Source of the DNA: Thermoanaerobacter ethanolicus JW 200
GTDB lineage: Bacteria; Bacillota; Thermoanaerobacteria; Thermoanaerobacterales; Thermoanaerobacteraceae
Direction: 5' to 3'
DNA length: 64,000 bases
Assembly: GCF_003722315.1 (NCBI RefSeq)
Contig: NZ_CP033580.1
Span: 1,487,001-1,551,000 of the forward strand
Made by a program: the position numbers and the translations under genes. The notes below the pieces were generated by a model, which saw only the letters and a program-made list of their open reading frames with translations, did not search any database and was not told the DNA's origin. Positions 25,888-35,081 of the stretch are shown here, one piece after another (position 1 is the stretch's first letter; every line of letters begins with the position of its first letter).

Positions 25888-27723
25888 ATGGGGAAAGTTA
25901 TAGGAATTGACTTAGGAACTACTTTTTCTTGTGTTGCTGTTATGGAAGGAGGCCAACCTGTAGTAATACCTAACGCAGAAGGAGCTCGTACTACGCCTTC
26001 AGTCGTCGCTTTTACTAAAGAAGGAGAAAGGTTAGTAGGGCAAGTTGCAAAAAGGCAGGCAATTGTAAATCCTGACAGGACTATAATGTCCATAAAAAGA
26101 CACATGGGAACTGATTACAAAGTAAAAATTGACGATAAAGAGTATACACCTCAAGAGATTTCTGCAATGATTTTGCAAAAGCTTAAGGCTGATGCAGAAG
26201 CTTACTTGGGCGAAAAAGTTACACAGGCGGTAATTACTGTTCCTGCTTATTTCAATGACAGCCAAAGGCAGGCTACAAAAGACGCAGGTAGGATTGCAGG
26301 TCTTGAGGTTTTGAGAATAATAAATGAGCCGACAGCTGCTGCTTTGGCATATGGACTTGACAAAGAAGGAAATCAAAAGATAATGGTTTATGACTTAGGT
26401 GGCGGTACTTTTGATGTTTCTATTTTGGAAATAGGAGATGGAGTATTTGAAGTTTTGGCTACAAGTGGCAATAACCATTTGGGTGGGGATGACTTCGACC
26501 AAAGGATAATAGATTGGCTTGCTGACAACTTCAAAAAAGAATATGGAATTGACTTAAGAAATGACAGGATGGCATTGCAGAGACTAAAAGATGCTGCAGA
26601 AAAAGCAAAAATAGAGCTTTCTTCTGCAACGGTTACTAATATAAACTTGCCATTTATTACTGCTGATGCTACAGGTCCAAAACATATAGATGTAAATCTT
26701 ACAAGGGCAAAATTCGAAGAGCTAATCTCCGACCTTGTAGAATCAACTGTAGGTCCTGTTAACCAAGCATTAAGCGACGCAGGTTTAAAACCTTCTGATA
26801 TTGATAAAGTCATTCTCATTGGTGGTTCTACAAGAGTGCCTTTGGTACAGGAGACAGTAAAGAGAATAATGGGTAAAGAACCTCACAAAGGAATTAACCC
26901 AGATGAGGCAGTGGCTATAGGTGCAGCTATACAGGCGGCAGTATTGGCCGGAGAAGTGAAAGATATTCTCTTACTGGACGTAACACCTTTGTCCTTGGGT
27001 ATAGAGACATTAGGTGGAGTATTTACTAAGATTATAGAGAGAAATACTACAATACCTACAAGAAAGAGCCAGATATTTACTACTGCGGCGGATAATCAGA
27101 CTTCTGTTGAAATACACGTGTTACAAGGCGAAAGGCCTATGGCAAAAGACAACAAAACTCTTGGAAGGTTTATTTTGTCAGGGATTCCACCAGCTCCAAG
27201 AGGAGTACCTCAAATTGAAGTTACTTTTGACATAGATGCCAATGGAATTGTACATGTTTCTGCAAAAGACTTAGGTACTGGCAAATCTCAGGATATAACT
27301 ATTACTTCTACAACTAATTTGTCAGAAGAAGAGATACAAAGAATGATTAATGAGGCTAAGCAGTATGAAGAACAAGATAGGAAGAAGAAAGAAGAAATCG
27401 AAATAAGGAATAAAGCAGATTCTCTCATTTATCAAGCTGAAAAAACAATGAAAGACCTTGGAGATAAGATGACGCAAGCTGAAAAAGATGAAATAAATAG
27501 AGAAATAGAAAATGTGAGAAAAGCTCTTGAAGGAAGCGATATAGAAGCGATTAAAAATGCTTCTGAGAAACTTTCACAAGCCTTCTACAAAGTTTCTACA
27601 AGAATATACCAACAAGCGGGAGGACAAACGGGAGGAGCTACAAATAGTGGTAGTGCTGGACAAGGTACAACACAGGACAATGTTTATGAAGCCAATTACA
27701 AAGTGGAGGATGATAATAAATAA
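25888..27723 (+). CDS. dnaK: chaperone DnaK (Hsp70)
   Basis: 611-aa Hsp70. The ATPase domain starts [17 protein letters not shown] and contains [14 protein letters not shown] and IGGSTRVP; the substrate-binding domain follows the [18 protein letters not shown] linker, then the helical lid and a Gly-rich tail. The length is the short Gram-positive type. The start at 25888 follows AAAGGAGGTTG. A hairpin follows the stop codon, before dnaJ. Confidence 0.98.
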   Translation: MGKVIGIDLGTTFSCVAVMEGGQPVVIPNAEGARTTPSVVAFTKEGERLVGQVAKRQAIVNPDRTIMSIKRHMGTDYKVKIDDKEYTPQEISAMILQKLKADAEAYLGEKVTQAVITVPAYFNDSQRQATKDAGRIAGLEVLRIINEPTAAALAYGLDKEGNQKIMVYDLGGGTFDVSILEIGDGVFEVLATSGNNHLGGDDFDQRIIDWLADNFKKEYGIDLRNDRMALQRLKDAAEKAKIELSSATVTNINLPFITADATGPKHIDVNLTRAKFEELISDLVESTVGPVNQALSDAGLKPSDIDKVILIGGSTRVPLVQETVKRIMGKEPHKGINPDEAVAIGAAIQAAVLAGEVKDILLLDVTPLSLGIETLGGVFTKIIERNTTIPTRKSQIFTTAADNQTSVEIHVLQGERPMAKDNKTLGRFILSGIPPAPRGVPQIEVTFDIDANGIVHVSAKDLGTGKSQDITITSTTNLSEEEIQRMINEAKQYEEQDRKKKEEIEIRNKADSLIYQAEKTMKDLGDKMTQAEKDEINREIENVRKALEGSDIEAIKNASEKLSQAFYKVSTRIYQQAGGQTGGATNSGSAGQGTTQDNVYEANYKVEDDNK

Positions 27724-27725
27724 TA

Positions 27726-27750
27726 TAGAACCAGGTTTTACCTGGTTCTA
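27726..27750 (+). terminator. intercistronic hairpin between dnaK and dnaJ
   Basis: TAGAACCAGGT and ACCTGGTTCTA form a perfect 11-bp stem with a TTT loop, starting just after the dnaK stop. Only ATTT follows, so it is more likely a partial terminator or an RNA stabiliser that lowers dnaJ relative to dnaK. Confidence 0.7.
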
Positions 27751-27778
27751 ATTTACGTAATGAAAGGCAGGTGAGAAA

Positions 27779-28939
27779 GTGGCTAAAAAAGATTTATATG
27801 AAATATTAGGAGTAGATAGAAATGCCACAGAAGAGGAAATAAAAAAGGCTTATAGACGGCTTGCTAAGAAATATCATCCTGACTTGAACCCAGGAGATAA
27901 AGAAGCAGAGCAAAAATTTAAAGAAATAAACGAAGCTTACGAAATTCTCTCCGACCCTCAAAAAAGAGCCCAATATGACCAATTTGGAGACGCAGCCTTT
28001 GAGCAAGGCGGTTTTGGCCAAGGTGGATTTGGTCAAGGAGGTTTTGGAGAGGGCGGTTTTGATTTTGGAGGCTTTGGAGGATTTGGCGATATATTTGGCG
28101 ATATTTTTAATGATTTCTTTGGTACTGGCAGGAGAAGAGCAGAAACAGGCCCTCAAAAGGGTAATGACATAAGATATGACCTTACTTTAACTTTTGAAGA
28201 AGCTGCTTTTGGGGCAGAAAAAGAAATAGAGGTTGAACGATTTGAAGAGTGTGATACGTGTAAAGGAACAGGGGCCAAGCCGGGTAGTAAACCAGAGACT
28301 TGTCCTGTATGTCATGGAACTGGTGAAGTGAGAACTGCACAGAATACTCCTTTTGGAAGAATTGTAAATATAAGAACTTGCCCTAAGTGCCATGGTGAAG
28401 GAAAAATTATTACTGACCCTTGCAACAAATGCGGTGGCACAGGTAAAATTAGGAGGAGGAGAAAAATTAAAGTTACTATACCAGCGGGAATAGACGAAGG
28501 ACAAATGCTTACCTTAAGAGGAGAAGGAGAGCCAGGCTTAAGAGGAGGTCCAAGGGGAGACCTGTATATTGTAATTCACGTAAAACCCCACGAGTTATTT
28601 ACAAGAGAAGGATACAATGTACATTTGAAAATGCCCATAAGTTTTGCTGATGCAGCTTTAGGTGGAGAAATAAAAATTCCTACGCTGGATGGAACAGTTA
28701 GCTTTACAATACCAGAAGGGACCCAGACAGGGACTAAGTTTAGGTTAAGGGGAAAAGGGATTCCTCACATAAATGGAAGAGGACGCGGAGACCAAATTGT
28801 AGAGGTTTATATTGATGTGCCTAAAAAATTGACAGAAAAGCAAAAAGAATTGCTAAGAGAATTAAAAAAATTAGAAGGAAATACTACGACAGAATCAAAA
28901 TCATTTTTTCAAAGGATGAAGGACGCTTTTGGCGGATAA
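27779..28939 (+). CDS. dnaJ: chaperone DnaJ (Hsp40)
   Basis: 386-aa type I J-protein that stimulates DnaK ATPase. J domain with HPD (about residues 33-35), a Gly/Phe-rich region of repeated GGFGQGGF units (about 75-110), four zinc-finger repeats ([32 protein letters not shown]) and two C-terminal beta domains. GTG start behind AGGCAGGTGAG. Followed by prmA 28 bp later. Confidence 0.97.
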   Translation: MAKKDLYEILGVDRNATEEEIKKAYRRLAKKYHPDLNPGDKEAEQKFKEINEAYEILSDPQKRAQYDQFGDAAFEQGGFGQGGFGQGGFGEGGFDFGGFGGFGDIFGDIFNDFFGTGRRRAETGPQKGNDIRYDLTLTFEEAAFGAEKEIEVERFEECDTCKGTGAKPGSKPETCPVCHGTGEVRTAQNTPFGRIVNIRTCPKCHGEGKIITDPCNKCGGTGKIRRRRKIKVTIPAGIDEGQMLTLRGEGEPGLRGGPRGDLYIVIHVKPHELFTREGYNVHLKMPISFADAALGGEIKIPTLDGTVSFTIPEGTQTGTKFRLRGKGIPHINGRGRGDQIVEVYIDVPKKLTEKQKELLRELKKLEGNTTTESKSFFQRMKDAFGG

Positions 28940-28966
28940 TAAATTTGAGTAAAGGTGTGGAAAAGA

Positions 28967-29893
28967 ATGAAATGGATTGAAGTACAAGTGACAACTTCAC
29001 AAGAGGCAGAAGATGCTGTGTCAAATATCATGCACGAATTAGGGGCTGGCGGTGTAGTTATAAAAAACCCTAATGATGTAAAACTGTTGGCGCAAAGTGA
29101 TAATTGGGATTACTTTGACCCTTCTCTTTTTGAAGAAGAGGGAAATATTAAGGTTTTTGCCTATTTTCCTATTGCTTCAGATACTATAGATAGAATAAAT
29201 ATTTTAAAAGATAGAATTGTAGAACTTAAATCTTTTGGAATTGATATAGGCAATTTTGACTTAAAAGTCTCAGAAGTAGATGAAGCGGACTGGGCAAGCA
29301 ATTGGAAACAGTACTATAAGCCTTTAAAAATAGGGAAGAAAATAGTGATTAAGCCTTCTTGGGAAGAATATGTATCTCAAGGAGAAGAGATAATTATCGA
29401 ATTAGACCCCGGAATGGCTTTTGGCACAGGCACCCATGAGACTACAAAGATGTGTCTGGAATTTTTAGAGGAGATTGTGATACCAGAAAGGATAGTTTTT
29501 GATGTAGGTTGTGGTTCAGGCATACTTAGCATTGCTAGTAGCAAATTAGGAGCAAAGGAAGTTTATGCGGCAGATATAGACGAAGTTTCCGTGGAAGTAG
29601 CCCGACAAAATGTAGAATTAAATAACTTACAAAATGTAAAAGTATTTAAAAGTGATTTATTAGGCGAATTTAGAGGAAAAGCGGATATTATAGTGGCAAA
29701 TATAATTGCTGATGTGATAATTAGGTTGTCGGCAGAGGCTCCTAAATACTTAAAAGAAGAGGGCTTATTTTTAGCTAGTGGTATAATAAAAAGTAGAAAA
29801 GAAGAAGTTTTGCAAAAAGTTGAAGAATTTTTTGAAGTGTTGCAAATTAGAGAAGAAGGAGAATGGTGTGCAATATTATCAAGGAAAAAGTGA
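28967..29893 (+). CDS. prmA: ribosomal protein L11 methyltransferase
   Basis: 308-aa SAM-dependent methyltransferase that trimethylates ribosomal protein L11. N-terminal substrate domain, then the Rossmann fold with DPGMAFGTGTHETTKMCL and the SAM motif FDVGCGSGILSIA; NIIADVI follows, matching the NIxA/NPP-type active-site motif of PrmA. The start at 28967 follows AAAGGTGTGG. Its position after dnaJ and before rsmE is the conserved Firmicute order. Confidence 0.95.
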   Translation: MKWIEVQVTTSQEAEDAVSNIMHELGAGGVVIKNPNDVKLLAQSDNWDYFDPSLFEEEGNIKVFAYFPIASDTIDRINILKDRIVELKSFGIDIGNFDLKVSEVDEADWASNWKQYYKPLKIGKKIVIKPSWEEYVSQGEEIIIELDPGMAFGTGTHETTKMCLEFLEEIVIPERIVFDVGCGSGILSIASSKLGAKEVYAADIDEVSVEVARQNVELNNLQNVKVFKSDLLGEFRGKADIIVANIIADVIIRLSAEAPKYLKEEGLFLASGIIKSRKEEVLQKVEEFFEVLQIREEGEWCAILSRKK

Positions 29894-29899
29894 GAGCTT

Positions 29900-30637
29900 A
29901 TGAGAAAAATTTTTATTGATAGGCAAAATATTAAAGGAGAATTTGTCTATATAGAAGGAGAAGACTTTCATCATCTGGTAAATGTCTTAAGGCTTAAAAG
30001 AGGAAATGAAATTGTTGCATCGGATGGATTAAAAGAATATGCTGCTCGCATTGAAGAGATAAAAAAAGACAAGCTTATTTTATTTTTAGAAAGAGAATTA
30101 GAATCAAATACAGAGAGTGCCTTAGAAATTTCATTATTTCAAGGCTTGCCTAAGTCAGATAAAATGGAATTGATTATTCAAAAATGTGCAGAAATTGGAG
30201 TTAAAAAATTTATCCCAGTTGTGACTCGTTATACGGTTGTAGACATAACTAAAAGCAATATAAATAAAAAAATTGCTAGGTGGAGAAAAATTAGTGAAGA
30301 AGCTTGTAAACAATCGGGCAGAACTGGGGTGCCCGAAATTTGTATGCCTATTTCCTTTGAAGAGGCTATAAATCAGGTTGATAAGTTTGATCTATGCATA
30401 ATTCCATATGAAAAGGAACAAACTTCAAAATTAAAAGAGGTGTTGGAAAAGGCAAAAGGCGTAAAAAAAATTGGAATTTTTATAGGCCCTGAAGGAGGTT
30501 TTTCTCAAGAGGAAATTGAATTAGCCTTAAACAAAAGTATTAAGCCTGTAAGCTTAGGCCCCAGGATTTTGCGAACTGAGACAGCAGCCATCGCAGTTTG
30601 TTCAATAGTAATGTATGAATTAGGAGATATGGGTTAA
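29900..30637 (+). CDS. rsmE: 16S rRNA m3U1498 methyltransferase RsmE
   Basis: 245-aa SPOUT-class methyltransferase. N-terminal PUA-like domain with EDFHHLVNVLRLKRGNEI and a C-terminal knotted SAM-binding domain with GIFIGPEGGFSQEEIELA and LGPRILRTETAAIA. Last gene of the heat-shock cluster; a hairpin and a dispersed repeat follow it. Confidence 0.95.
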   Translation: MRKIFIDRQNIKGEFVYIEGEDFHHLVNVLRLKRGNEIVASDGLKEYAARIEEIKKDKLILFLERELESNTESALEISLFQGLPKSDKMELIIQKCAEIGVKKFIPVVTRYTVVDITKSNINKKIARWRKISEEACKQSGRTGVPEICMPISFEEAINQVDKFDLCIIPYEKEQTSKLKEVLEKAKGVKKIGIFIGPEGGFSQEEIELALNKSIKPVSLGPRILRTETAAIAVCSIVMYELGDMG

Positions 30638-30673
30638 ATTATTAATAAACAAAGAACAAAAAGATATTTTCTA

Positions 30674-30689
30674 ATGCCCTTTAGGGCAT
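30674..30689 (+). terminator. hairpin after rsmE, left flank of the dispersed repeat
   Basis: ATGCCC and GGGCAT form a 6-bp stem with a TTTA loop. A similar hairpin (ATGCC...GGCAT) with a T-run stands at the other side of the repeat (31026-31048), suggesting the original terminator was duplicated. Confidence 0.6.
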
Positions 30690-30696
30690 GTCAAAT

Positions 30697-31024
30697 TGTA
30701 GATAAACTTTCGTAAAGGAGATATTTTGCATAAGGAGCAACTTGTTACAAAGCGACCCGGCACTCAAGTAAGAGAGTTTGATAAAGCAAAAATAAAAAAA
30801 ACAAGTATACTTACTTGAGTGCCGGGAAACTTAGCAAGACCGAGGGTGGAGGCAGGGCCGAAGCCAAGGAGGGCGGAGGCGGGCACCTTAAGGCATGGAT
30901 GCCACCTGACGTAGGTACCCTGCCGGAACCTGAAGGGGAAGCTTATGTTTTGTCGCTTTGGAACATCGGAGCGACGATGCAAAATATCTCCTTTGAATAT
31001 TTTTTTAACTTTGTCAACAAACTG
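30697..31024. repeat. dispersed structured repeat, copy 1 (328 bp, MITE-like or structured RNA)
   Basis: Shares its ends and core with 60313-60575. Terminal arms contain a perfect 17-bp inverted repeat (30714-30730 with 30978-30994, AAAGGAGATATTTTGCA). Inside it a second stem pairs CAAAGCGAC with GTCGCTTTG. The centre is GC-rich, unlike the surrounding DNA, with GGCAGGG (30851-30857) facing CCCTGCC (30918-30924) and a small hairpin GGCATGGATGCC (30892-30903). No convincing gene is inside. Copy 1 also carries an extra 71-bp hairpin at 30756-30826 that copy 2 lacks. This accounts for the whole 485-bp gap between rsmE and mtaB. Confidence 0.8.
30756..30826. repeat. nested hairpin insertion inside repeat copy 1
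   Basis: CCCGGCACTCAAGTAAG (30756-30772) has its exact reverse complement at 30810-30826, a 17-bp perfect stem around a 37-nt A-rich loop. Copy 2 of the repeat has only a few bases at this place, so the hairpin is either an insertion in copy 1 or a loss from copy 2. Confidence 0.75.
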
Positions 31025-31025
31025 A

Positions 31026-31048
31026 ATGCCTTCGGGGCATGTTTTTTT
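31026..31048 (+). terminator. terminator-like hairpin, right flank of repeat copy 1
   Basis: ATGCC and GGCAT around TTCGG, followed by GTTTTTTT. It is a good intrinsic terminator for rsmE read through the repeat. Confidence 0.7.
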
Positions 31049-31122
31049 GTGTACAATAGCATGTTATAATATGTGATATAATATGAAAAAAAAAGAGATT
31101 TAATAGGAGGAGCATTTTTAAA

Positions 31123-32490
31123 GTGGCAAAAGTAGATTTAACTCTTAGTAATGAGGAATTTTATGAAAGATATGGTCATAAAAAAACTGTTGCTTTTTAT
31201 ACTTTGGGGTGTAAGGTAAATCAATATGAGACAGAAGTCATGGCTGAGCTTTTTAAAAAAGCTGGTTATGAAGTAGTTGATTTTAATGAAAAAGCGGATG
31301 TTTACGTAATAAATACCTGTACTGTAACAAATAGAAGTGATATGAAGTCAAGGCAGGAGATACGAAAAGCTAGAAAGAAAAATCCTGATGCGCTGGTAGT
31401 AGCTGCTGGTTGCTATGTGCAAGTAAGTCCAGAGGAAGCTTTTTCTCTTCCGGAAGTGGACATAGCGATTGGTACGAAAAATAAGGACAAAATAGTGGAA
31501 TTAGTAGAGGAATTTACACAAAAAAATCAAAAGTTGAGTGTGGTAAATAATATAATGACTCAAAAGGAATATGAGGAATTTGGAGTAACAGCTTATACAG
31601 AAAGGACAAGGGCATATATAAAGATTCAAGACGGCTGCAATCAATACTGTACTTACTGCATAATCCCTTACGCCAGGGGACCTGTGAGAAGTAGAGACCC
31701 CAAAAAAGTACTAGATGAAGTAAAAAGGTTTGCTGATTCAGGGTATAAAGAAATTGTTCTCACAGGTATACACATAGCTTCCTATGGCAAAGATTTAAAA
31801 AATATTGGGCTTTTGGACATTATAAAGATGATTCATGAAATAGATGGCATAAAAAGGATAAGACTTAGTTCTATTGAGCCTACTTTTTTAACTGAAGAGT
31901 TTGTGAAAGAAATAGCTAACTTGCCTAAGATGTGCAGGCATTATCATGTATCCCTTCAAAGTGGATGTGATGAAACCTTAAAAAGAATGGGAAGAAGATA
32001 TACTACAAAGGAGTACAAAAGTGTAATTGATAGGTTAAGAGAATACATCAAGGATGTGGCGATAACTACAGATGTTATGGTGGGATTTCCTGGTGAAACG
32101 GAAGAGGAGTTTCTCAAGACTTACAAATTTGTGGAAGAGATTTGTTTTAGCAAAATGCATGTTTTTAAATATTCAAGGAGAAAAGGTACAAGAGCATACA
32201 ACTTTCCAAATCAAGTTGCAAATCATATAAAAGAAGATAGGAGTAAAAAGCTCATAGAATTGTCTAATAGGTGTGAATATAAATTTATGGAGAGTTTTAT
32301 AGGGAAAACTTTGGAAGTCCTCTTTGAACAACCGGTAAAGAATATGGAGGGTTATGTGGAAGGCTTGACTGATAATTATTTAAGTGTAGCTGTTAAAGGA
32401 GATAGAAAGTTACTTAGAAATGAGATTTTCCCAGTGAAAATAAAAGAAATAAAAGATAATTTATTAATTGGAGAAATTGAAGGAATTTAA
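31123..32490 (+). CDS. mtaB: tRNA t6A37 methylthiotransferase MtaB
   Basis: 455-aa radical SAM methylthiotransferase that converts t6A37 to ms2t6A37 in tRNAs. N-terminal UPF0004 domain with FYTLGCKVNQYETE and VINTCTVTNRSD, the radical SAM motif GCNQYCTYCIIPYARG (CxxxCxxC), and a C-terminal TRAM domain. TLGCKVNQ and the length separate MtaB from MiaB and RimO. GTG start behind AGGAGGAGC. Upstream is an extended -10 (TGATATAAT ending 31082). Confidence 0.94.
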   Translation: MAKVDLTLSNEEFYERYGHKKTVAFYTLGCKVNQYETEVMAELFKKAGYEVVDFNEKADVYVINTCTVTNRSDMKSRQEIRKARKKNPDALVVAAGCYVQVSPEEAFSLPEVDIAIGTKNKDKIVELVEEFTQKNQKLSVVNNIMTQKEYEEFGVTAYTERTRAYIKIQDGCNQYCTYCIIPYARGPVRSRDPKKVLDEVKRFADSGYKEIVLTGIHIASYGKDLKNIGLLDIIKMIHEIDGIKRIRLSSIEPTFLTEEFVKEIANLPKMCRHYHVSLQSGCDETLKRMGRRYTTKEYKSVIDRLREYIKDVAITTDVMVGFPGETEEEFLKTYKFVEEICFSKMHVFKYSRRKGTRAYNFPNQVANHIKEDRSKKLIELSNRCEYKFMESFIGKTLEVLFEQPVKNMEGYVEGLTDNYLSVAVKGDRKLLRNEIFPVKIKEIKDNLLIGEIEGI

Positions 32491-32526
32491 AGAGATTTGT
32501 AGAATATAAAAAGAGGAGGTGAAAAG

Positions 32527-32871
32527 ATGGCAGATTGCATTTTTTGTAAAATTATAAATAAAGAGATACCTTCCAATATAGTCTATGAAGATGATTTAGT
32601 AGTAGCATTTCGGGATATTAACCCGCAGGCACCTGTACATATCCTCATTGTACCCAAAGAACATATACCGACATTGTTAGATTTAAATGAGGATAACAAA
32701 CATTTAGTATCTCATGCTTATATGGTGGCAAAAGAATTGGCAAAAAAAGAGGGCATTGACGAAAAAGGTTATAGAATTGTATCAAACTGTGGAAATGACG
32801 GGGGACAAACGGTATATCACATACATTTTCATCTTTTAGGCGGTAGATTTATGACTTGGCCACCAGGTTAA
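32527..32871 (+). CDS. HIT-family nucleotide hydrolase (HinT-like)
   Basis: 114-aa histidine-triad protein of the HinT branch, acting on AMP-lysine-type or other nucleoside phosphoramidates. It begins DCIFCKIINKEIPS, and the catalytic triad motif is YHIHFHLLGG near the C-terminus. The CxxC near the N-terminus and the length are standard. AGAGGAGGTG precedes the ATG. Confidence 0.95.
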   Translation: MADCIFCKIINKEIPSNIVYEDDLVVAFRDINPQAPVHILIVPKEHIPTLLDLNEDNKHLVSHAYMVAKELAKKEGIDEKGYRIVSNCGNDGGQTVYHIHFHLLGGRFMTWPPG

Positions 32872-32874
32872 TCA

Positions 32875-32903
32875 TTGACACATTATGGTTTTAGGAGTAT
32901 AAT
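32875..32903 (+). promoter_or_regulatory. promoter of rpsU-yqeY
   Basis: Perfect TTGACA (32875-32880), 17 bp spacer, perfect TATAAT (32898-32903), starting 3 bp after the HIT gene stop. A leader of about 70 nt precedes rpsU. Confidence 0.9.
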
Positions 32904-32982
32904 AAAATGAGAGTTTCCAGCAGGACATCGCAGCAAAATACGCAGCTTAGTTTGAGCAGTTTATCTGGAGGGAGGGAGAGTA

Positions 32983-33168
32983 GTGTCTGAAGTAAGAGTC
33001 GGCGAAAATGAATCATTGGACAACGCTCTGAGAAGATTTAGGCGCCAATGTTCCAAAGCAGGCGTTTTATCAGAGCTTCGCAAAAGAGAACATTACGAAA
33101 GTCCCAGTGTAAAACGTAAGAAAAAATCCGAAGCAGCAAGAAAAAGAAAATATAAATATAATAAATAA
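32983..33168 (+). CDS. rpsU: 30S ribosomal protein S21
   Basis: 61-aa very basic ribosomal protein. [16 protein letters not shown] and [15 protein letters not shown] are conserved S21 segments. GTG start behind GGAGGGAGGGAGAGTA. Followed 14 bp later by yqeY, the conserved Firmicute pair. Confidence 0.97.
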   Translation: MSEVRVGENESLDNALRRFRRQCSKAGVLSELRKREHYESPSVKRKKKSEAARKRKYKYNK

Positions 33169-33182
33169 AGGAAGTGCTTGCC

Positions 33183-33626
33183 ATGACCCTAAAAGAGCGA
33201 ATATACAAAGATATGGTAGAAGCTATGAAAAACAAAGATAATTTTAAAAAGAATATTTTAAGTATGGTAAGAGCAGCTATTCTCCAAGTTGAAAAAGATA
33301 CTCAAAAAGAATTAGACGATGAAGGGGTCATCAATGTAATTTCTAAGGAGATAAAGCAAAGAAAAGAAGTGTTGCCGGATTACGAGAAAAGTGGAAGGCA
33401 AGACTTAGTGGATAAAGCCAGAAAAGAAATTGAGATTATGCTTTCTTATTTACCGAAGCAGCTATCCGAAGAGGAAATAGAGGAAATAGTAAAAAAAGCT
33501 ATCGAAGAAACTGGTGCTAAAACTAAAAGCGATATAGGAAAAGTGATGGGAAAGGTAATGCCAATCGTAAAAGGGAGAGCAGATGGCAACCTTGTTAAAG
33601 ACATGGTAAACAAGTATCTACAGTAA
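33183..33626 (+). CDS. yqeY: GatB/YqeY domain protein
   Basis: 147-aa protein consisting only of the YqeY domain related to the tail of GatB, the tRNA-binding part of the aspartyl/glutamyl-tRNA amidotransferase. Free-standing YqeY has no settled function. KKNILSMVRAAI and DIGKVMGKVMPIVKGRADG are conserved segments. The start at 33183 follows AAAGGAAGTG; upstream in-frame codons overlap that site. Confidence 0.92.
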   Translation: MTLKERIYKDMVEAMKNKDNFKKNILSMVRAAILQVEKDTQKELDDEGVINVISKEIKQRKEVLPDYEKSGRQDLVDKARKEIEIMLSYLPKQLSEEEIEEIVKKAIEETGAKTKSDIGKVMGKVMPIVKGRADGNLVKDMVNKYLQ

Positions 33627-33628
33627 AC

Positions 33629-33662
33629 AAAGGACTTGATGCTATTAGGTATCAAGTCCTTT
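33629..33662. terminator. bidirectional terminator between yqeY and the asparaginase gene
   Basis: AAAGGACTTGAT (33629-33640) and ATCAAGTCCTTT (33651-33662) form a perfect 12-bp stem; the right arm contains the asparaginase stop. Confidence 0.85.
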
Positions 33663-34635
33663 CTTCTTTAAACAATTTTTTGATTTCATTGTAATTATTA
33701 GAATAAGCAAGAGCTGCCATGAGTTTTATACGAGCTTTTTGCCCTGAGAGATTACCTCCAAAGATTACCCCTAAGGACTCAAGATGCTTTCCGCCACCTT
33801 TATAACCGTAAGAGGCATCAACTCTTCCCATAGGACATCTTGAAACTAACACTACAATTACTCCCTTTGATATAGCATATTCTATACCCTCAGCCAATTT
33901 TGGAGGTACATTTCCCCTTCCTGTTCCTTCTATTACTATTCCTTTTTCTCCACTGTCAACAAGGAATCTGATAATTTTATCGTCCATACCAAAGGCAACT
34001 TTTAAAAGACTGACTCTTGGCTCTAAATGGTCTACTGGTATATAATCTCTTGCCTCAATGTTCCTATAAAAATACGCTCTGTTATTATCTACAACACCTA
34101 TTGGACCTGTTTCAAGGCTTTTAAAGGTGTCAATACTTGAAGTATGAGTTTTTGTGACATCTCGTGCAGCATGTATTTCGTTATTGAAAACTACTAACAC
34201 TCCTTTGTTTTTGGCTTTTTCTGAGGAAGCAGTAATTACAGAAGCAATTAAGTTGCTGGGACCGTCGTATCCAACTTCAGAAGAATTTTTCATGGCTCCA
34301 GTCAAGACTATTGGTTTTTCGGAATTTATAGTTAAGTCTAAAAAGTATGCTGTTTCTTCTATGGTGTCTGTACCGTGAGTAATGACGACTCCTTTTACTT
34401 GTTGTTTCATGATTACGTTTTCAACTTCTCGTCTCAAATTTATTAATAGCTCGGGAGTAAAGTAAGGACTTGGAAAATTACCAAATTGGATTATTTCAAT
34501 TTGGGCAATTTCTTTTATGTTGGGAACCATTTTTAGTATGTCATTTCCTGATAAAGAGGGTATAGCAGCATTTAAATTCGGGTCATTTTTCATGGATATA
34601 GTTCCACCAGTAAAAATTATTACTATTTTCTCCAA
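33652..34635 (-). CDS. type I L-asparaginase
   Basis: 327-aa asparaginase hydrolysing asparagine to aspartate and ammonia, probably cytoplasmic because no signal peptide is present with the chosen start. Both catalytic threonine motifs are present: IIFTGGTISM near the N-terminus and VVITHGTDTIEETAYFLDL (about residues 80-100). The start is the TTG at 34635, preceded by GGGGGGA; the in-frame extension to 34704 has no such site and is unlike the family. Convergent with yqeY and divergent from yqfC. Confidence 0.9.
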   Translation of the reverse strand: MEKIVIIFTGGTISMKNDPNLNAAIPSLSGNDILKMVPNIKEIAQIEIIQFGNFPSPYFTPELLINLRREVENVIMKQQVKGVVITHGTDTIEETAYFLDLTINSEKPIVLTGAMKNSSEVGYDGPSNLIASVITASSEKAKNKGVLVVFNNEIHAARDVTKTHTSSIDTFKSLETGPIGVVDNNRAYFYRNIEARDYIPVDHLEPRVSLLKVAFGMDDKIIRFLVDSGEKGIVIEGTGRGNVPPKLAEGIEYAISKGVIVVLVSRCPMGRVDASYGYKGGGKHLESLGVIFGGNLSGQKARIKLMAALAYSNNYNEIKKLFKEERT

Positions 34636-34800
34636 GGCAAATCCCCCCAAAAAATAATTTACAGCAACAGGAATATTCATTTTGTTACCTTCATTATAAT
34701 ACATATTTTCTAATTACTCAAAAGGTCTAATTGCCTAAAAAAGCAAGAGAATTTTTTTAATTTCTTCCTCATAAAATTTTAAGAGAAGGGAGGTTACAGT

Positions 34801-35070
34801 ATGAAAGATGGGATAAAAAACGAACTTGTAAATGCAATAGACTTTCCAAAAGAGGTACTGCTTAATCTCCCAAAAATAACTTTGATAGGGAAAACCCATG
34901 TTACTATTGAAAACCACAAGGGAATTATTGAGTATATTCCTGAAAGGATTAGGGTAAATACGACAATTGGAGTTGTTAGAATATTAGGTAAAAACATGAT
35001 TGTAAATTCTATAATGACAGAGATTATAACGATTAGTGGCGAAATAATGAATATAGAAATAATGGTATAG
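34801..35070 (+). CDS. yqfC: sporulation protein YqfC (YabP/YqfC family)
   Basis: 89-aa small protein with the PKITLIGKTHVTIENHKGI segment typical of the YabP/YqfC family, which is expressed in the mother cell during sporulation. Directly precedes yqfD and the phoH-ybeY-era cluster, the standard Firmicute order. GGGAGGTTACAGT lies before the ATG. Confidence 0.93.
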   Translation: MKDGIKNELVNAIDFPKEVLLNLPKITLIGKTHVTIENHKGIIEYIPERIRVNTTIGVVRILGKNMIVNSIMTEIITISGEIMNIEIMV

Positions 35071-35081
35071 GAGGAGTATTT

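Noticed and set aside
30764-31069. Open frames inside repeat copy 1 on both strands
   Set aside because: They are not maintained in copy 2 and have no start signals; palindromic, GC-rich sequence produces chance frames.
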